64,000 nucleotides of DNA, taken from contig NZ_CP041730.1 of the NCBI RefSeq assembly GCF_007431345.1, positions 2,604,001 through 2,668,000 of the forward strand. Direction: 5' to 3'. A program made the translations under genes and the position numbers. This document shows, in pieces, positions 17,490 through 25,964 of this stretch (position 1 is its first letter; each line of letters starts with the position of its first letter). The stretch comes from Chitinimonas arctica (lineage in GTDB: Bacteria; Pseudomonadota; Gammaproteobacteria; Burkholderiales; Chitinimonadaceae). The notes beneath the pieces are model-generated. The model worked only from the letters and a program-made list of their open reading frames with translations. It searched no databases and had not been told where the DNA came from.

Positions 17490-19310
17490 TTACGATGCCG
17501 GGCTAATACGCGCTGTTTCGGGAAGCAGATGCGCTATTTTTTGTTCCTGCAAGAACGCCCTGGTGAATTTACCCAAAAACTCAAGCGTTATCTTCTTCTT
17601 CACCTCAATACCTATCGCGCGAGATATGTCATTATTGTCGAGAGATACATTATTTAGATTCGCGGCTGCTGCCATACCTAGATTATAATCATCGCCAGAA
17701 AGGGAATCTATAAGGCGTTCTTTCATGCGTGCATATTCGTTCGGAAAGCGGCGCTCCAGCATCTTTTCCCAAGGGGACCATTGCACCAGTAAAAAATATT
17801 CGAAGTCTTCCGCCTCCGCTTTTTCCACGCGCTGCACTGCGTCATCCAGATCTTCTTTCGTTACCCCGGAAATTTTTAAAAACTTCATATTCGTAACAGA
17901 AACGGGGAGCTCTAAACGATCCCGCAATGCCACCTGGTAGGCAAGATAAACTTCGATGTAATCGACCTTGACGCCCCTTCTCGCTTTTTCGCGCGCAATC
18001 TTCTCCAGCTGATCCAGACGAAACATGCCACGTGCCTTGGTTAGCAACGTCGGCAACTGCGCGTCCGCGTCATATTCTTTATTCGCTACGTCATGGCAAA
18101 TGCGCGCTGTCTGCATGCCATTGAAAGTTAGTAATAGGCGGTCACCGCAGGTTTCTGTAGCGTCATTGCTGATTGCAAAGGAGTGCTCCCTTAATTCGGG
18201 GTACTTTGCCAGCAGGGACAACCATTCCTGCATATCAGTCTGGACAGTGGTTCTGAATGACTTGATTTTGTCTTTGTTTTTCAGGTCATCCAGATACAGG
18301 GAGAAAGCATTCGCACCGGCCTCGTTCCCCCAAGCTTGCCAGGTTGCTTGAATTTTGTCCCGCTCACTGAATGGATACCAGTCGGACACGGCGTCGCACA
18401 AGGGACGGGCAGCCGGGGAGCCGGAATTGTCATCCGACCCCTCATCTGCTCCTTGCCCGCTTACGGCCGGATTGCCATTGAGTGCCACGACTCCGTAGGG
18501 TTGCAGCGCTCTGATACTTTCCGGTAAGACGGTTAGCCGGTTATCGCAAAGCGAGAGATTTGCAAGGTCGTCCGGTAGTTTTTCCGGCGCTGTGGCCAGC
18601 CGGTTCCGGTCTGCCTTGATTGTTCTTAATGTGTTCGGCAAGTTTTCCGGCAGACCAGTCAATAGATTATCGTTAACATTCAGCGTCTCTAGCGATATGG
18701 GCAGCTGGCTTGGAAGCGCGGTCAGTTTGTTGCCGCTGGCGTCGAGTTTTTTAAGTCCAGCTGGCAAATTATCCGGCAGACAAGTCAGCGCATTACCCTC
18801 GATACTCAGTTTTTTTAGCAAATGCGGCAGATGATACGGCAGGCTGGTCAGCCCAAGGCCCAGCAGCCACAAGGGTTGTTCCGGGTCATTGGATTTTAGC
18901 CAATCTTCCAAAACATGAAGCGCAAACCTACGATCTTCATGGGTCGGTGTTGGTTGTCTAGCCCAGTCCCGCCACTCTGCGAGGTATTCCGCATTGTTTG
19001 TCGGTTGCGTTCTCGGCTGGCTTACTTCAAGAAGATGTCGCTGAAATCGTTCGGCGTCGGCCGGTGTACCACATGGTGCGCGCCCGAAAATGGCTTCGCG
19101 GAATATGCGTAGGTAATGGCACAGGAGATTCGTTGAATGCTGCTCGCACACGGTGAAGTCATTCTGGCCATCGCTATGGCTTACCGTGATGTCGAATCTA
19201 CGCGTGCCCACGATAAGCAGGCCCTCTCCCTGCTCAACGATCTGCCCCGCGTGGCCACGCAGCAAGTCCATCGCATGCTGCGCATTGCGCGCTTCAATTG
19301 CCTGCATCAT
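17490..19310 (-). CDS. Leucine-rich-repeat NEL-domain E3 ubiquitin ligase (IpaH/SspH/SlrP-type effector)
   Basis: A 606-residue protein with three parts. Residues 1-about 140 are helical, with a DRRFALHVLEDWL segment like the one preceding the repeats in bacterial effectors. Residues about 145-280 hold six or seven short leucine-rich repeats of the LPxxLxxLxVxxNxLTxLP form. Residues about 305-600 form a NEL domain with the catalytic Cys in TETCGDR (Cys388 and Asp390, the CxD motif). Known family members are injected into host cells and ubiquitinate host proteins. The gene is visibly AT-richer than its neighbours, which suggests acquisition. No secretion genes are in the window; translocation is inferred. 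Confidence 0.88.
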   Translation of the reverse strand: MMQAIEARNAQHAMDLLRGHAGQIVEQGEGLLIVGTRRFDITVSHSDGQNDFTVCEQHSTNLLCHYLRIFREAIFGRAPCGTPADAERFQRHLLEVSQPRTQPTNNAEYLAEWRDWARQPTPTHEDRRFALHVLEDWLKSNDPEQPLWLLGLGLTSLPYHLPHLLKKLSIEGNALTCLPDNLPAGLKKLDASGNKLTALPSQLPISLETLNVNDNLLTGLPENLPNTLRTIKADRNRLATAPEKLPDDLANLSLCDNRLTVLPESIRALQPYGVVALNGNPAVSGQGADEGSDDNSGSPAARPLCDAVSDWYPFSERDKIQATWQAWGNEAGANAFSLYLDDLKNKDKIKSFRTTVQTDMQEWLSLLAKYPELREHSFAISNDATETCGDRLLLTFNGMQTARICHDVANKEYDADAQLPTLLTKARGMFRLDQLEKIAREKARRGVKVDYIEVYLAYQVALRDRLELPVSVTNMKFLKISGVTKEDLDDAVQRVEKAEAEDFEYFLLVQWSPWEKMLERRFPNEYARMKERLIDSLSGDDYNLGMAAAANLNNVSLDNNDISRAIGIEVKKKITLEFLGKFTRAFLQEQKIAHLLPETARISPAS

Positions 19311-19381
19311 GTTCTCTTTATCAAGTTGTCCGACAAAAAGGGTTCCTCAAGAAGGTTGCTGCTGCTTTGTTGTTATTGCGG

Positions 19382-19410
19382 CATATATCGGGAAACCTTG
19401 TCTGCCTCAA
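19382..19410 (-). promoter_or_regulatory. Candidate sigma-70 promoter of the NEL ligase gene
   Basis: On the minus strand TTGAGG is followed after 17 bases by TATATG, about 70 bases upstream of the ligase start codon. It suggests that the ligase is transcribed separately from rtcA. I saw no plant-pathogen-type PIP box or other secretion-regulon motif. Confidence 0.4.
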
Positions 19411-19445
19411 ACGTGATCCCCCGATGCAGCAAGTCCTCCGCCTGG

Positions 19446-20474
19446 CTAGCCAATCTCTACCAGCCAAGCGTCCTCCAGTTGCTGGATGGCGACTTCGACC
19501 GGCAGGAATTTTTCGATCACCTCGGCCTGGGTATGCAAGTGCGATGACGCCGCCACGGTGGTAAACGCACCGCTTCCGGCCAGCGCCAGCGGCAGCAACA
19601 GCTGGTCGGCCAGGTACTCGCCCACCGCCGCCTCGCTGTCGAGATACAAGCGTGCCTGGCCGACTGCCTGGTCCGCCACCGCTTCGGCGGAGACGCCGCG
19701 TTCGCCAAAGCCGGTGAACAACTCGGTTACCTCGCTGTGAGCCGCCTCGATCAGCAAGATATTGCCCGGCCCTTCCTTGGCGGGTAGTTGGCGCACCCTG
19801 CCCGCCACGTCGGCCAGCTGGGCGCCGACACGGTCCAGTTCACGCTGCGCGATACCGCCAGGCACCGCTGCGACCACGGCCTCGGCACGCAAGTCCAGGC
19901 GGGTGCCGCGTGTCAGCAGCTGCAAAGGCAGCAAAGCAGGGCACGGTTCGGTGGTGGCGACGATCTCACCGCCGCCGGCCGGGTAAAATCCATGTCGCTG
20001 CAAAACAATGGACTGTCTTGCGCCCATGCGCCGCATCAGCGGTAGCCAGGCGCGTATCAGATGATCGGCCGGTGGCGCCGCCTTATTGTGGGTGCCGCCG
20101 GTTACCATCACCGTACTGGGTGCGTCGGCAAACCATAGCGCCGGCAGCACCGTCTGCAGTACCAGGGTGCAGCTACCCGCCGTGCCGATGGCGAAGCGAT
20201 AGTCACCGCCACGAATAGGACCGGGCGTGAAGCGCAGCGTCTGCGATCCCATTTCGGCGCCTTCGACGCTGGCGCCCGAAATGGCCGCCGCGGCTTGTAC
20301 GGCGGTCAGATGCTGGCGCAGCAGTCCCGGCTTGTTGCGTTTGGCGCGGATGTGCTCGATTTCGAATGGCGTGCCGGTAATCATCGACAGGGTCAGGGCG
20401 GTGCGCAGCACCTGACCACCGCCTTCACCTTGCGAGCCATCCAGTGCGATACGGTCTTGTTGGAGTTTTTTCAT
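19446..20474 (-). CDS. rtcA: RNA 3'-terminal phosphate cyclase RtcA
   Basis: A 342-residue enzyme that converts RNA 3'-phosphates to 2',3'-cyclic phosphates through an adenylylated His intermediate, using ATP. The family signature is complete: LDGSQGEGGGQVLRTAL at the start, RAKRNKPGL, the central HGFYPAGGGEI, and the nucleophile in SSHLHTQAE (His314, equivalent to the conserved C-terminal His). Its length is normal. The sigma-54 promoter at 20517-20532 and rtcR at 14472 indicate stress-induced control. The partner ligase gene rtcB, usually adjacent, is not in the window; the next gene downstream on the strand is the NEL ligase. Confidence 0.96.
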   Translation of the reverse strand: MKKLQQDRIALDGSQGEGGGQVLRTALTLSMITGTPFEIEHIRAKRNKPGLLRQHLTAVQAAAAISGASVEGAEMGSQTLRFTPGPIRGGDYRFAIGTAGSCTLVLQTVLPALWFADAPSTVMVTGGTHNKAAPPADHLIRAWLPLMRRMGARQSIVLQRHGFYPAGGGEIVATTEPCPALLPLQLLTRGTRLDLRAEAVVAAVPGGIAQRELDRVGAQLADVAGRVRQLPAKEGPGNILLIEAAHSEVTELFTGFGERGVSAEAVADQAVGQARLYLDSEAAVGEYLADQLLLPLALAGSGAFTTVAASSHLHTQAEVIEKFLPVEVAIQQLEDAWLVEIG

Positions 20475-20516
20475 ATTTCTACTTGGTCAGGGCAATATCT
20501 CGGTAGACACGGATGT

Positions 20517-20532
20517 TGCGAGAAACGTGCCA
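20517..20532 (-). promoter_or_regulatory. Sigma-54 promoter of rtcA
   Basis: The minus strand reads TGGCACG-TTTC-TCGCA, against the consensus TGGCACG-N4-TTGCA/T. The -24 element is perfect, and the invariant GC of the -12 element is present at the right spacing. It lies about 45 bases upstream of the rtcA start codon. RtcR is a sigma-54 activator, so the site and the regulator support each other. Confidence 0.85.
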
Positions 20533-20698
20533 GCGCGAAGTGTGCAGGGGAGTAAATTGCAGGTCTTTGTTTTAATTGAGTGAATGGTATTTTGTTACCA
20601 GGCCGGCTTCAGTGGGGGTGACAGTATTCAGATACAGAAAGCTAGGCATTTATCCGTAAAGATAAAGCCGCTGTCGCGTGGCCTATCCCCCAAAACGC

Positions 20699-20729
20699 TT
20701 TACCTTATAGTAGCTTTATGGTTTGTAAT
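20699..20729 (+). promoter_or_regulatory. MerR-type operator-promoter upstream of the DUF3703 gene
   Basis: -35 TTTACC and -10 TGTAAT are separated by 19 bases, the lengthened spacer typical of MerR-family activators. The spacer carries the dyad ACC-TTATAGTAGCTTTAT-GGT (20702-20722). It closely follows the CadR/PbrR operator form ACCCTATAGTGGCTACAGGGT, including the TATAGT-GCT core. The promoter ends 40 bases before the start codon. No MerR-type gene is in the window, so the regulator must be encoded elsewhere. Confidence 0.65.
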
Positions 20730-20769
20730 CTATTCTTCTTATCGCGGTACAGGTAGCAAGGAGACACTG

Positions 20770-21117
20770 ATGCAACTCAGCCCCTTGGCCGAATCGGCCT
20801 ACCAACAAGCCATGGCGGATGCGCAAGCGTTTTGCCTGGCAGGCCAATATGAAGCCGCCTTTGCGCAGCTTGAGCGCGCCCACATCCTGGGCCAGCAAGC
20901 CTTGCTGCTGCATTGGCGCGTGCATCTCGCCATGCTGCGGGTCGCCCTTGCCCAATCGAACAGGACGGAAGGGCTTGGGCAGCTCTGGCGCCTCTTTCTC
21001 ACGCCCTTTGGTCATCTGGTGAACCGTCTGCCGGTGGGCAATACCGGCAGGGCAAATATCAGTGCTTTCAAGCCCATGCCCATACCCGAGGAACTACGCA
21101 GAATCATGGCGCCGTGA
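20770..21117 (+). CDS. DUF3703 family protein
   Basis: A 115-residue soluble protein that fits the DUF3703 family: an N-terminal helical pair (AYQQAMADAQAFCLAGQYEAA), then AFAQLERAHILGQ, a histidine-containing LLLHWRVHLAML segment and a conserved RLPVGNTGRANISAF ending. The function of the family is unknown. The start at 20770 has a strong AAGGAGA sequence six bases upstream. The MerR-type metal-response promoter just upstream suggests a role in heavy-metal stress, such as Cd, Pb or Zn. The 3' end overlaps the convergent transporter gene by 24 bases. Confidence 0.85.
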   Translation: MQLSPLAESAYQQAMADAQAFCLAGQYEAAFAQLERAHILGQQALLLHWRVHLAMLRVALAQSNRTEGLGQLWRLFLTPFGHLVNRLPVGNTGRANISAFKPMPIPEELRRIMAP

Positions 21118-22560
21118 AAGCGCATGACCGGTTACGGCGATGGCAAGCGCCACGACAATCAGTATCGTGGCGACGGCGAAGCTGGCTCTCATGCCGGCGG
21201 CGACGGCCAGGGGCGGTGCCATGGTGATATCGCTGGTCCTCGATGCGAACGCGAACACGGCGCCCATGGCCGACGCCCCGGTTATCAGGCCAAGATTGCG
21301 CGATAGGCTGAGCATGCCGGAAACCAGCCCGCGCCGTTCAGGGCGTACATCCTTCATGACCACCGTATTGTTGGCGGCCTGGAACATGGCGTAGCTGGCG
21401 GTCATCGTGGCGATGGGGACGAGATAGCCGGCGATGCCGAAAGTCGTGGGCAGCATGGCCAGTACCAAGGCGCCGCCTGCGATGCCAAACAGTCCCAGCA
21501 CTGTCATCCGGCGCGCACCGAGGCGGTCCACGATGCGGCCGGCCGGGATGCCGGTCAAGGCGGCGACCAACGGACCACCGGATAGCACCAGTCCGACGAT
21601 CAACGCTTCAAGCCCCAGCGTCCGGGAAAGATAGAAAGGCCCCACTACCAGGGTCGCCATCATCACGGTCGAAACCAGTGCGCTCATGGCGAGGCCTGCG
21701 CTCAATACCGGATCGCGGAACAACTTGAGTTGGACCAAGGGCGCTGCGACTCGCGTCTCGACGAATGCGAAAGCGCCGATCCCACCAGCCGCCATCAGCA
21801 GCAGTGCAATATTGTGCGTACCGAAGTGGCCATGACCCGTCGTCATGGCCAGCGCATAGGCGGCCAGCGCCAGCACCAGCAGCAGCGTGCCGATAAAGTC
21901 GAAACCCGGGCGTTCCGCCTGTCTGTCCAGCGAGTCGGCAGGCAAGCAACGATAGGCGAGCAGCCAGTTCACGATGCCCAGCGGAATATTGATCAGAAAG
22001 ATTTCACGCCAGCCAATGCCCGCGATCAGGACCCCGCCCAGCGATGGACCAAGCGCGGTACCAAACGCGGACATCGTTCCCAGCAAACCCATTGCGCTAC
22101 CGGTCTTGGACTTCGGCACGATCTCGCCGACCAGCGCGACCGTGAGCGCCAGCATGATGGCTGCGCCCAAACCCTGCGCGGCACGGGCAGCGATCAGCCA
22201 CCAGAGAGACGGTGCGATTCCGCATAGCAGCGAGGCCACGGTAAAAATGGCGATGCCGGCCAGCAGCAAGCGCTTGCGGCCCACCATATCGCCTAGCCGT
22301 CCGGCGCTGACGATCAAGGTGGTGATGGCCAGCAGATAGGCCAGCACTACCCACTGGACCGCTTGGAAGGAGGCGTTGAACGCATGGGCCAAGGTAGCCA
22401 GGCCGGCATTGGCGATGCTGGTATCCAGCGAGGGCATCAGCATGGATAGCGAAAGGCTGGCGAGTGCCCAGCGTGCCGAAGGCGCGTTGTTCGTATTCGC
22501 TTGGCCTGGATCGGCTACCTGTGGCGTGGCTGAATGTGCGCTTGCTTGAGAGGTGGTCAT
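21094..22560 (-). CDS. MFS transporter, DHA2 (14-helix) drug-exporter family
   Basis: A 488-residue exporter with about fourteen membrane helices. The N-terminal half has the DHA2 hallmarks: LMPSLDTSIANAGL in helix 1 (family motif D1), the GRLGDMVGRKR loop between helices 2 and 3 (motif A), and an antiporter motif near GTALGPSLGGVL in helix 5. Such proteins exchange protons for cationic or hydrophobic drugs across the inner membrane; no outer-membrane or adaptor gene accompanies it. It is divergent from the LysR regulator gene at 22697 across a 136-base gap containing a dyad, so that regulator probably controls it. Confidence 0.92.
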   Translation of the reverse strand: MTTSQASAHSATPQVADPGQANTNNAPSARWALASLSLSMLMPSLDTSIANAGLATLAHAFNASFQAVQWVVLAYLLAITTLIVSAGRLGDMVGRKRLLLAGIAIFTVASLLCGIAPSLWWLIAARAAQGLGAAIMLALTVALVGEIVPKSKTGSAMGLLGTMSAFGTALGPSLGGVLIAGIGWREIFLINIPLGIVNWLLAYRCLPADSLDRQAERPGFDFIGTLLLVLALAAYALAMTTGHGHFGTHNIALLLMAAGGIGAFAFVETRVAAPLVQLKLFRDPVLSAGLAMSALVSTVMMATLVVGPFYLSRTLGLEALIVGLVLSGGPLVAALTGIPAGRIVDRLGARRMTVLGLFGIAGGALVLAMLPTTFGIAGYLVPIATMTASYAMFQAANNTVVMKDVRPERRGLVSGMLSLSRNLGLITGASAMGAVFAFASRTSDITMAPPLAVAAGMRASFAVATILIVVALAIAVTGHALSRRHDSA

Positions 22561-22638
22561 GAGAATGTCCCTACGATGATGGGCTTATGGATGTCCGAAG
22601 CGTAATCCTTGATCTGGCAGGGCGGAACGCGCACCATT

Positions 22639-22655
22639 TGCACATTATTCGTGCG
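22639..22655. promoter_or_regulatory. Candidate LysR-type binding site between the MFS and LysR genes
   Basis: The dyad T-GCAC-ATTATTC-GTGC-G fits the T-N11-A form used by LysR regulators. It sits near the middle of the 136-base intergenic region of two divergent genes. A wider CGCAC...GTGCG repeat overlaps it. No binding evidence exists. Confidence 0.4.
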
Positions 22656-22696
22656 TTTGACGCCATGTCATGCGTAGGCCATGCTAGCTTTCGGCT

Positions 22697-23608
22697 ATGT
22701 CCACACCCGATTTCAATCTGTTGCTGACCCTGGATGTACTGCTTGCCGAAGGCAGCGTGGCACGTGCCGCGCAACGCCTGGGCTTGAGCCCTTCGGCAAT
22801 GAGCCGCGCCTTGGCGCGATTGCGGGAGGCGACGGGCGATCCGCTATTGGTCAGGGCCGGACGCGGACTTGTCGCCACTCCCCGGGCAATCGAGATGCGC
22901 GAGCGGGTTGCCCGGCTGGTACAAGATGCGGAGGCCGTACTGCGGCCGGCGGAGAAGGTAAACCTCAGGCAACTCGCCCGAACCTTCACCTTGAGGACCC
23001 GCGATGGCTTTGTCGGCAACTTCGGACCTGCGCTGATCGCTCGCACCAACGAGGAGGCGCCAGGTGTCCGGCTGCGCTTCGTGCCCAAGCTGAGCAAGGA
23101 CAACGCACCGCTGCGCGAGGGAGTCGTCGATCTGGAAGTCGGCGTGGTCGGCGATACCGCCAGCCCGGAGCTACGCACGCGGGCGCTGTTCCAGGACCGC
23201 TTTATCGGCGTCGTACGCGCGGGGCACGCGCTGGAACGGGAGGAGATCACGCCATCCCGCTATGCGGCTGGCAGGCATATCCTGGTGTCGCGGCGAGGGC
23301 GCGACCGGGGGGTGATTGATGAAGCCCTGAAGCCGTTGATGCTGGAGCGCGAGATAGCCACCATGGTCGGTGGCTTTTCGACCGCGCTGGCCCTGGCGCG
23401 TGCATCCGATCTGATTGCGACGGTGCCCGAGCGGCATACCGGCAATCTGCGCACCGGCATGTTCGGTTTTCCGCTCCCTTTTTCCACGCCGGCGATTACC
23501 GTCTCCATGCTTTGGCATCCGCGTATGGATGCGGATGCCGCGCATCGCTGGTTGCGCGCCTGCATTCTTGATGTCTGCGCGGAGCAAGCCGTTACGCTCA
23601 TCGGATGA
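22697..23608 (+). CDS. LysR family transcriptional regulator
   Basis: A 303-residue regulator with an N-terminal winged helix-turn-helix (DFNLLLTLDVLLAEGSVARA, then AAQRLGLSPSAMSRALARLRE) and a two-lobed effector domain from about residue 90. It is in the group that starts with a DLNLL-type N-terminus and includes NodD/PcpR-like regulators of small aromatic or drug responses. It is divergent from the DHA2 exporter gene, the usual arrangement for a regulator and its target. The ligand is unknown. Confidence 0.92.
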   Translation: MSTPDFNLLLTLDVLLAEGSVARAAQRLGLSPSAMSRALARLREATGDPLLVRAGRGLVATPRAIEMRERVARLVQDAEAVLRPAEKVNLRQLARTFTLRTRDGFVGNFGPALIARTNEEAPGVRLRFVPKLSKDNAPLREGVVDLEVGVVGDTASPELRTRALFQDRFIGVVRAGHALEREEITPSRYAAGRHILVSRRGRDRGVIDEALKPLMLEREIATMVGGFSTALALARASDLIATVPERHTGNLRTGMFGFPLPFSTPAITVSMLWHPRMDADAAHRWLRACILDVCAEQAVTLIG

Positions 23609-23649
23609 GTGCTTTTAAGACTGCGATGCGGCTGGGGCCGGGAGCGCAT

Positions 23650-24555
23650 CTACACGCCCTGTGTATAGGCACTCAGCCCCGCTGCGATGGCCTTGAAGCA
23701 GGCCGCGCAACGCGGGCTCGCTCGCAAGTCTTCATGCATGGCGACCCAGGTATCCATCATCAAGGAAAACCCGGCCGGGAGAACCCTGACCAGTTGCTTG
23801 TCCCTCGCCGCCAATGCCGACTGGCATATGCCGATACCGAAGCCGGCGCGGATAGCGCCCAATTGGGCCAGGTCGCTGTCGGCCCGAAAGGCAAAATTGG
23901 CCCGCGAGAGGGCTGGGTACCGGTGCTGCAGGCCGCGTATATAGGCGGTCTCGTGGTCGAAGCCGATCAAGGTGTGGCGAGACAAGTCCTCCATGGTCTC
24001 CGGAATGCCATGGCTCGCCAGATACCGCTCGTGGGCATGCAATCCCAATTCGATGTTGCCGACGCGCCTGGCCACCAATGCGTCCTGCGCCGGCCGGAAC
24101 ATCCGTACCGCGATATCCGCTTCCCGGTGCAGCAGGTCCTCTGCCTGGTTCGATAGCACCAGCTCGATGATCAGTTCCGGATGTTCCTGGCGCAAGGCTG
24201 CGAGTATCGGGGGGAGTACTTCCACTCCCGTTACCTCGCTCGCCGTCACCCGCACCGCACCGCGCACCCCCGCCCCATGGCTGCTGGCTACCCGCCGCAG
24301 TGCCGCTGCGCTAGCCGCGACATCGACCGCATAGGGCTTTAACTCAAGCGCGGCATCGCTGGGTGCGAAGCCGTCGAACGAGCGGGTAAAGAGCTTCAAG
24401 CCCAAGGCTTGCTCCAGGCTATCGATATGGCGGCCCACGGTCGGCTGGGTCAGGCCCATCGCGCGGGCGGCGGCCGATAGCGAGCCGGTCTCCAGTACCT
24501 GCAGGAAAGTCCGGTACCACTCCCAATTTGGCTCGCTCACTGTCATGGTATGCAT
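23650..24555 (-). CDS. LysR family transcriptional regulator
   Basis: About 301 residues. The DNA-binding part reads WEWYRTFLQVLETGSLSAAA with MGLTQPTVGRHIDSLEQALG as the helix-turn-helix and wing; the effector domain follows from residue 90. Two methionine starts three codons apart (24555 and 24546) both fit and neither has a clear Shine-Dalgarno sequence. It is divergent from an NAD-dependent epimerase-type gene at 24654 with about 100 bases between them and probably regulates it. The previous LysR gene converges on it. Confidence 0.9.
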   Translation of the reverse strand: MHTMTVSEPNWEWYRTFLQVLETGSLSAAARAMGLTQPTVGRHIDSLEQALGLKLFTRSFDGFAPSDAALELKPYAVDVAASAAALRRVASSHGAGVRGAVRVTASEVTGVEVLPPILAALRQEHPELIIELVLSNQAEDLLHREADIAVRMFRPAQDALVARRVGNIELGLHAHERYLASHGIPETMEDLSRHTLIGFDHETAYIRGLQHRYPALSRANFAFRADSDLAQLGAIRAGFGIGICQSALAARDKQLVRVLPAGFSLMMDTWVAMHEDLRASPRCAACFKAIAAGLSAYTQGV

Positions 24556-24653
24556 ATTTGTATAGTTGGTAGGCGATTCTAGGCAATTTTCATATGTCCG
24601 TCGATCTTGCACACTGGGGCCTCTCTGAAACGCAATGCCAAAGGGGTATCGCC

Positions 24654-25619
24654 ATGTCCAAAGTAGCCTTGTTCGGCGCCGCAGGTGTCATCGGTCAAAG
24701 TATTGCTGCTGCGCTCAGCAGCAAGGGGCAGTCCTACCGCGTGGTCGGCCGCAGCGAGGCTAGCCTGCGCAAGGCCTTCGGTGCCGATCCGCTGGCCGAG
24801 ATCACCAGCTGGGACCCGGATTCGCCCAGTTCGGTACGGGCAGCAGCAGAGGGCATCGACACCCTTATCTATATGGTCGGTGTGAACTACTGGCAATTCG
24901 AGCTGCACCCTGAGCTGATGCGCAAGACGATGGAGGGCGCGGTCGCCGCCGGGGTCCGCAATATCGTTCTGATCGGTACCGTGTACCCCTACGGCAAGGC
25001 TCGGACCTCGCTAGTCCGCGAGGACCACCCGCGTGAGCCGCATACCTTCAAGGGCCGCATGCGCAAGGCGCAAGAGGATTTGCTTATGCAAGCCCATGCC
25101 GATGGCCGCATCAATGCAACCGTGTTGCGTCTGCCGGACTTCTACGGTCCCGGAGTGGAAGCCAGCCTGCTGCATCGTGCGGCGGTGGCGGCCGTGCAGG
25201 GCGGTGTGGCCGACATGGTGGGGCCGGTCGACCGTCCGCACGAATTCGTCTTTGTGCCGGACGTGGGCCCGGTGGTCGCCAGGCTGGTCGACGCATCCGC
25301 CGCATACGGCAAGATCTGGAACCTCGCCGGTGCCGGCGCCCCGACCCAGCGCGAACTGGTGGCGGAGATGGCGCGCCAGACCGGTGCGAAGCTGAAGCTG
25401 CGGGTGGCGGGCAAGACCATGCTGCGCTTGCTGGGCTTGTTCAAGCCATTCATGCGCGAGATGGTGGAGATGAACTACCTGCTGACCGACCCTGTGATCA
25501 TGGATGACTCGGCGTTGCAAAAGCTGATCGGACCGATTCGGAAGACGCCGTACGTGGAGGGTATTCGCCAGGTACTGGGCGCGATCGCCAAACAGCAGGG
25601 CATTGCGCTCAAAGGCTGA
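24654..25619 (+). CDS. NAD-dependent epimerase/dehydratase-like protein
   Basis: A 321-residue atypical/extended SDR. The cofactor motif GAAGVIG is at residue 8, an IVLIGTVYPYG strand carries the catalytic-region Tyr, and FYGPGV and VFVPDVGPVVARL match the substrate-side segments of nucleoside-sugar-like epimerases. A canonical Tyr-x3-Lys is not obvious, so the activity is uncertain. The start at 24654 has AAGGGG upstream and places the glycine motif correctly. The divergent LysR gene is the likely regulator. Confidence 0.85.
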   Translation: MSKVALFGAAGVIGQSIAAALSSKGQSYRVVGRSEASLRKAFGADPLAEITSWDPDSPSSVRAAAEGIDTLIYMVGVNYWQFELHPELMRKTMEGAVAAGVRNIVLIGTVYPYGKARTSLVREDHPREPHTFKGRMRKAQEDLLMQAHADGRINATVLRLPDFYGPGVEASLLHRAAVAAVQGGVADMVGPVDRPHEFVFVPDVGPVVARLVDASAAYGKIWNLAGAGAPTQRELVAEMARQTGAKLKLRVAGKTMLRLLGLFKPFMREMVEMNYLLTDPVIMDDSALQKLIGPIRKTPYVEGIRQVLGAIAKQQGIALKG

Positions 25620-25964
25620 AGGGAAGCCGGCCGGTCGAGTCGAAGGCTCGCCGGTCTTGCTGAGCGTGGAAATCGAACGCTCGACGAGCATAAACTCGCT
25701 TGCTAGATAAATAACTATCTGAAAAGATCAAAAATGTACGATCTTATTTGCTTTCTGCTTGCCTCGCGATCCTATATTTCTGCACTAAAAACAAAAGCTT
25801 ACTCATTTGATTGCGCGGCTATTGCTAGGCTGGCACGCATTTCGCAATAGCTATCCCGACCTCAGCGTCGATACATGCCAACGGGTAACGGTTAAGCAAT
25901 GGCCTGGCGAAATCAAGACTTGAACAGCGGATGGGGCTACCCCCTCCGCGACAAGGAGCAAGCG
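25620..25964. other. Non-coding stretch
   Basis: 345 bases between the epimerase-like gene and the zinc-ribbon gene. Just after the first gene there is an imperfect GC-rich hairpin (CCGGTCGAG pairing with CTCGCCGG) without a T-tract. The middle (about 25690-25830) is distinctly AT-rich and probably holds the promoter of the next gene. I see no further gene. Confidence 0.5.

Noticed and set aside
25620..25964. A small RNA or riboswitch in the AT-rich gap
   Set aside because: No extended pairing or known motif can be seen by eye; only a weak hairpin at its left end.
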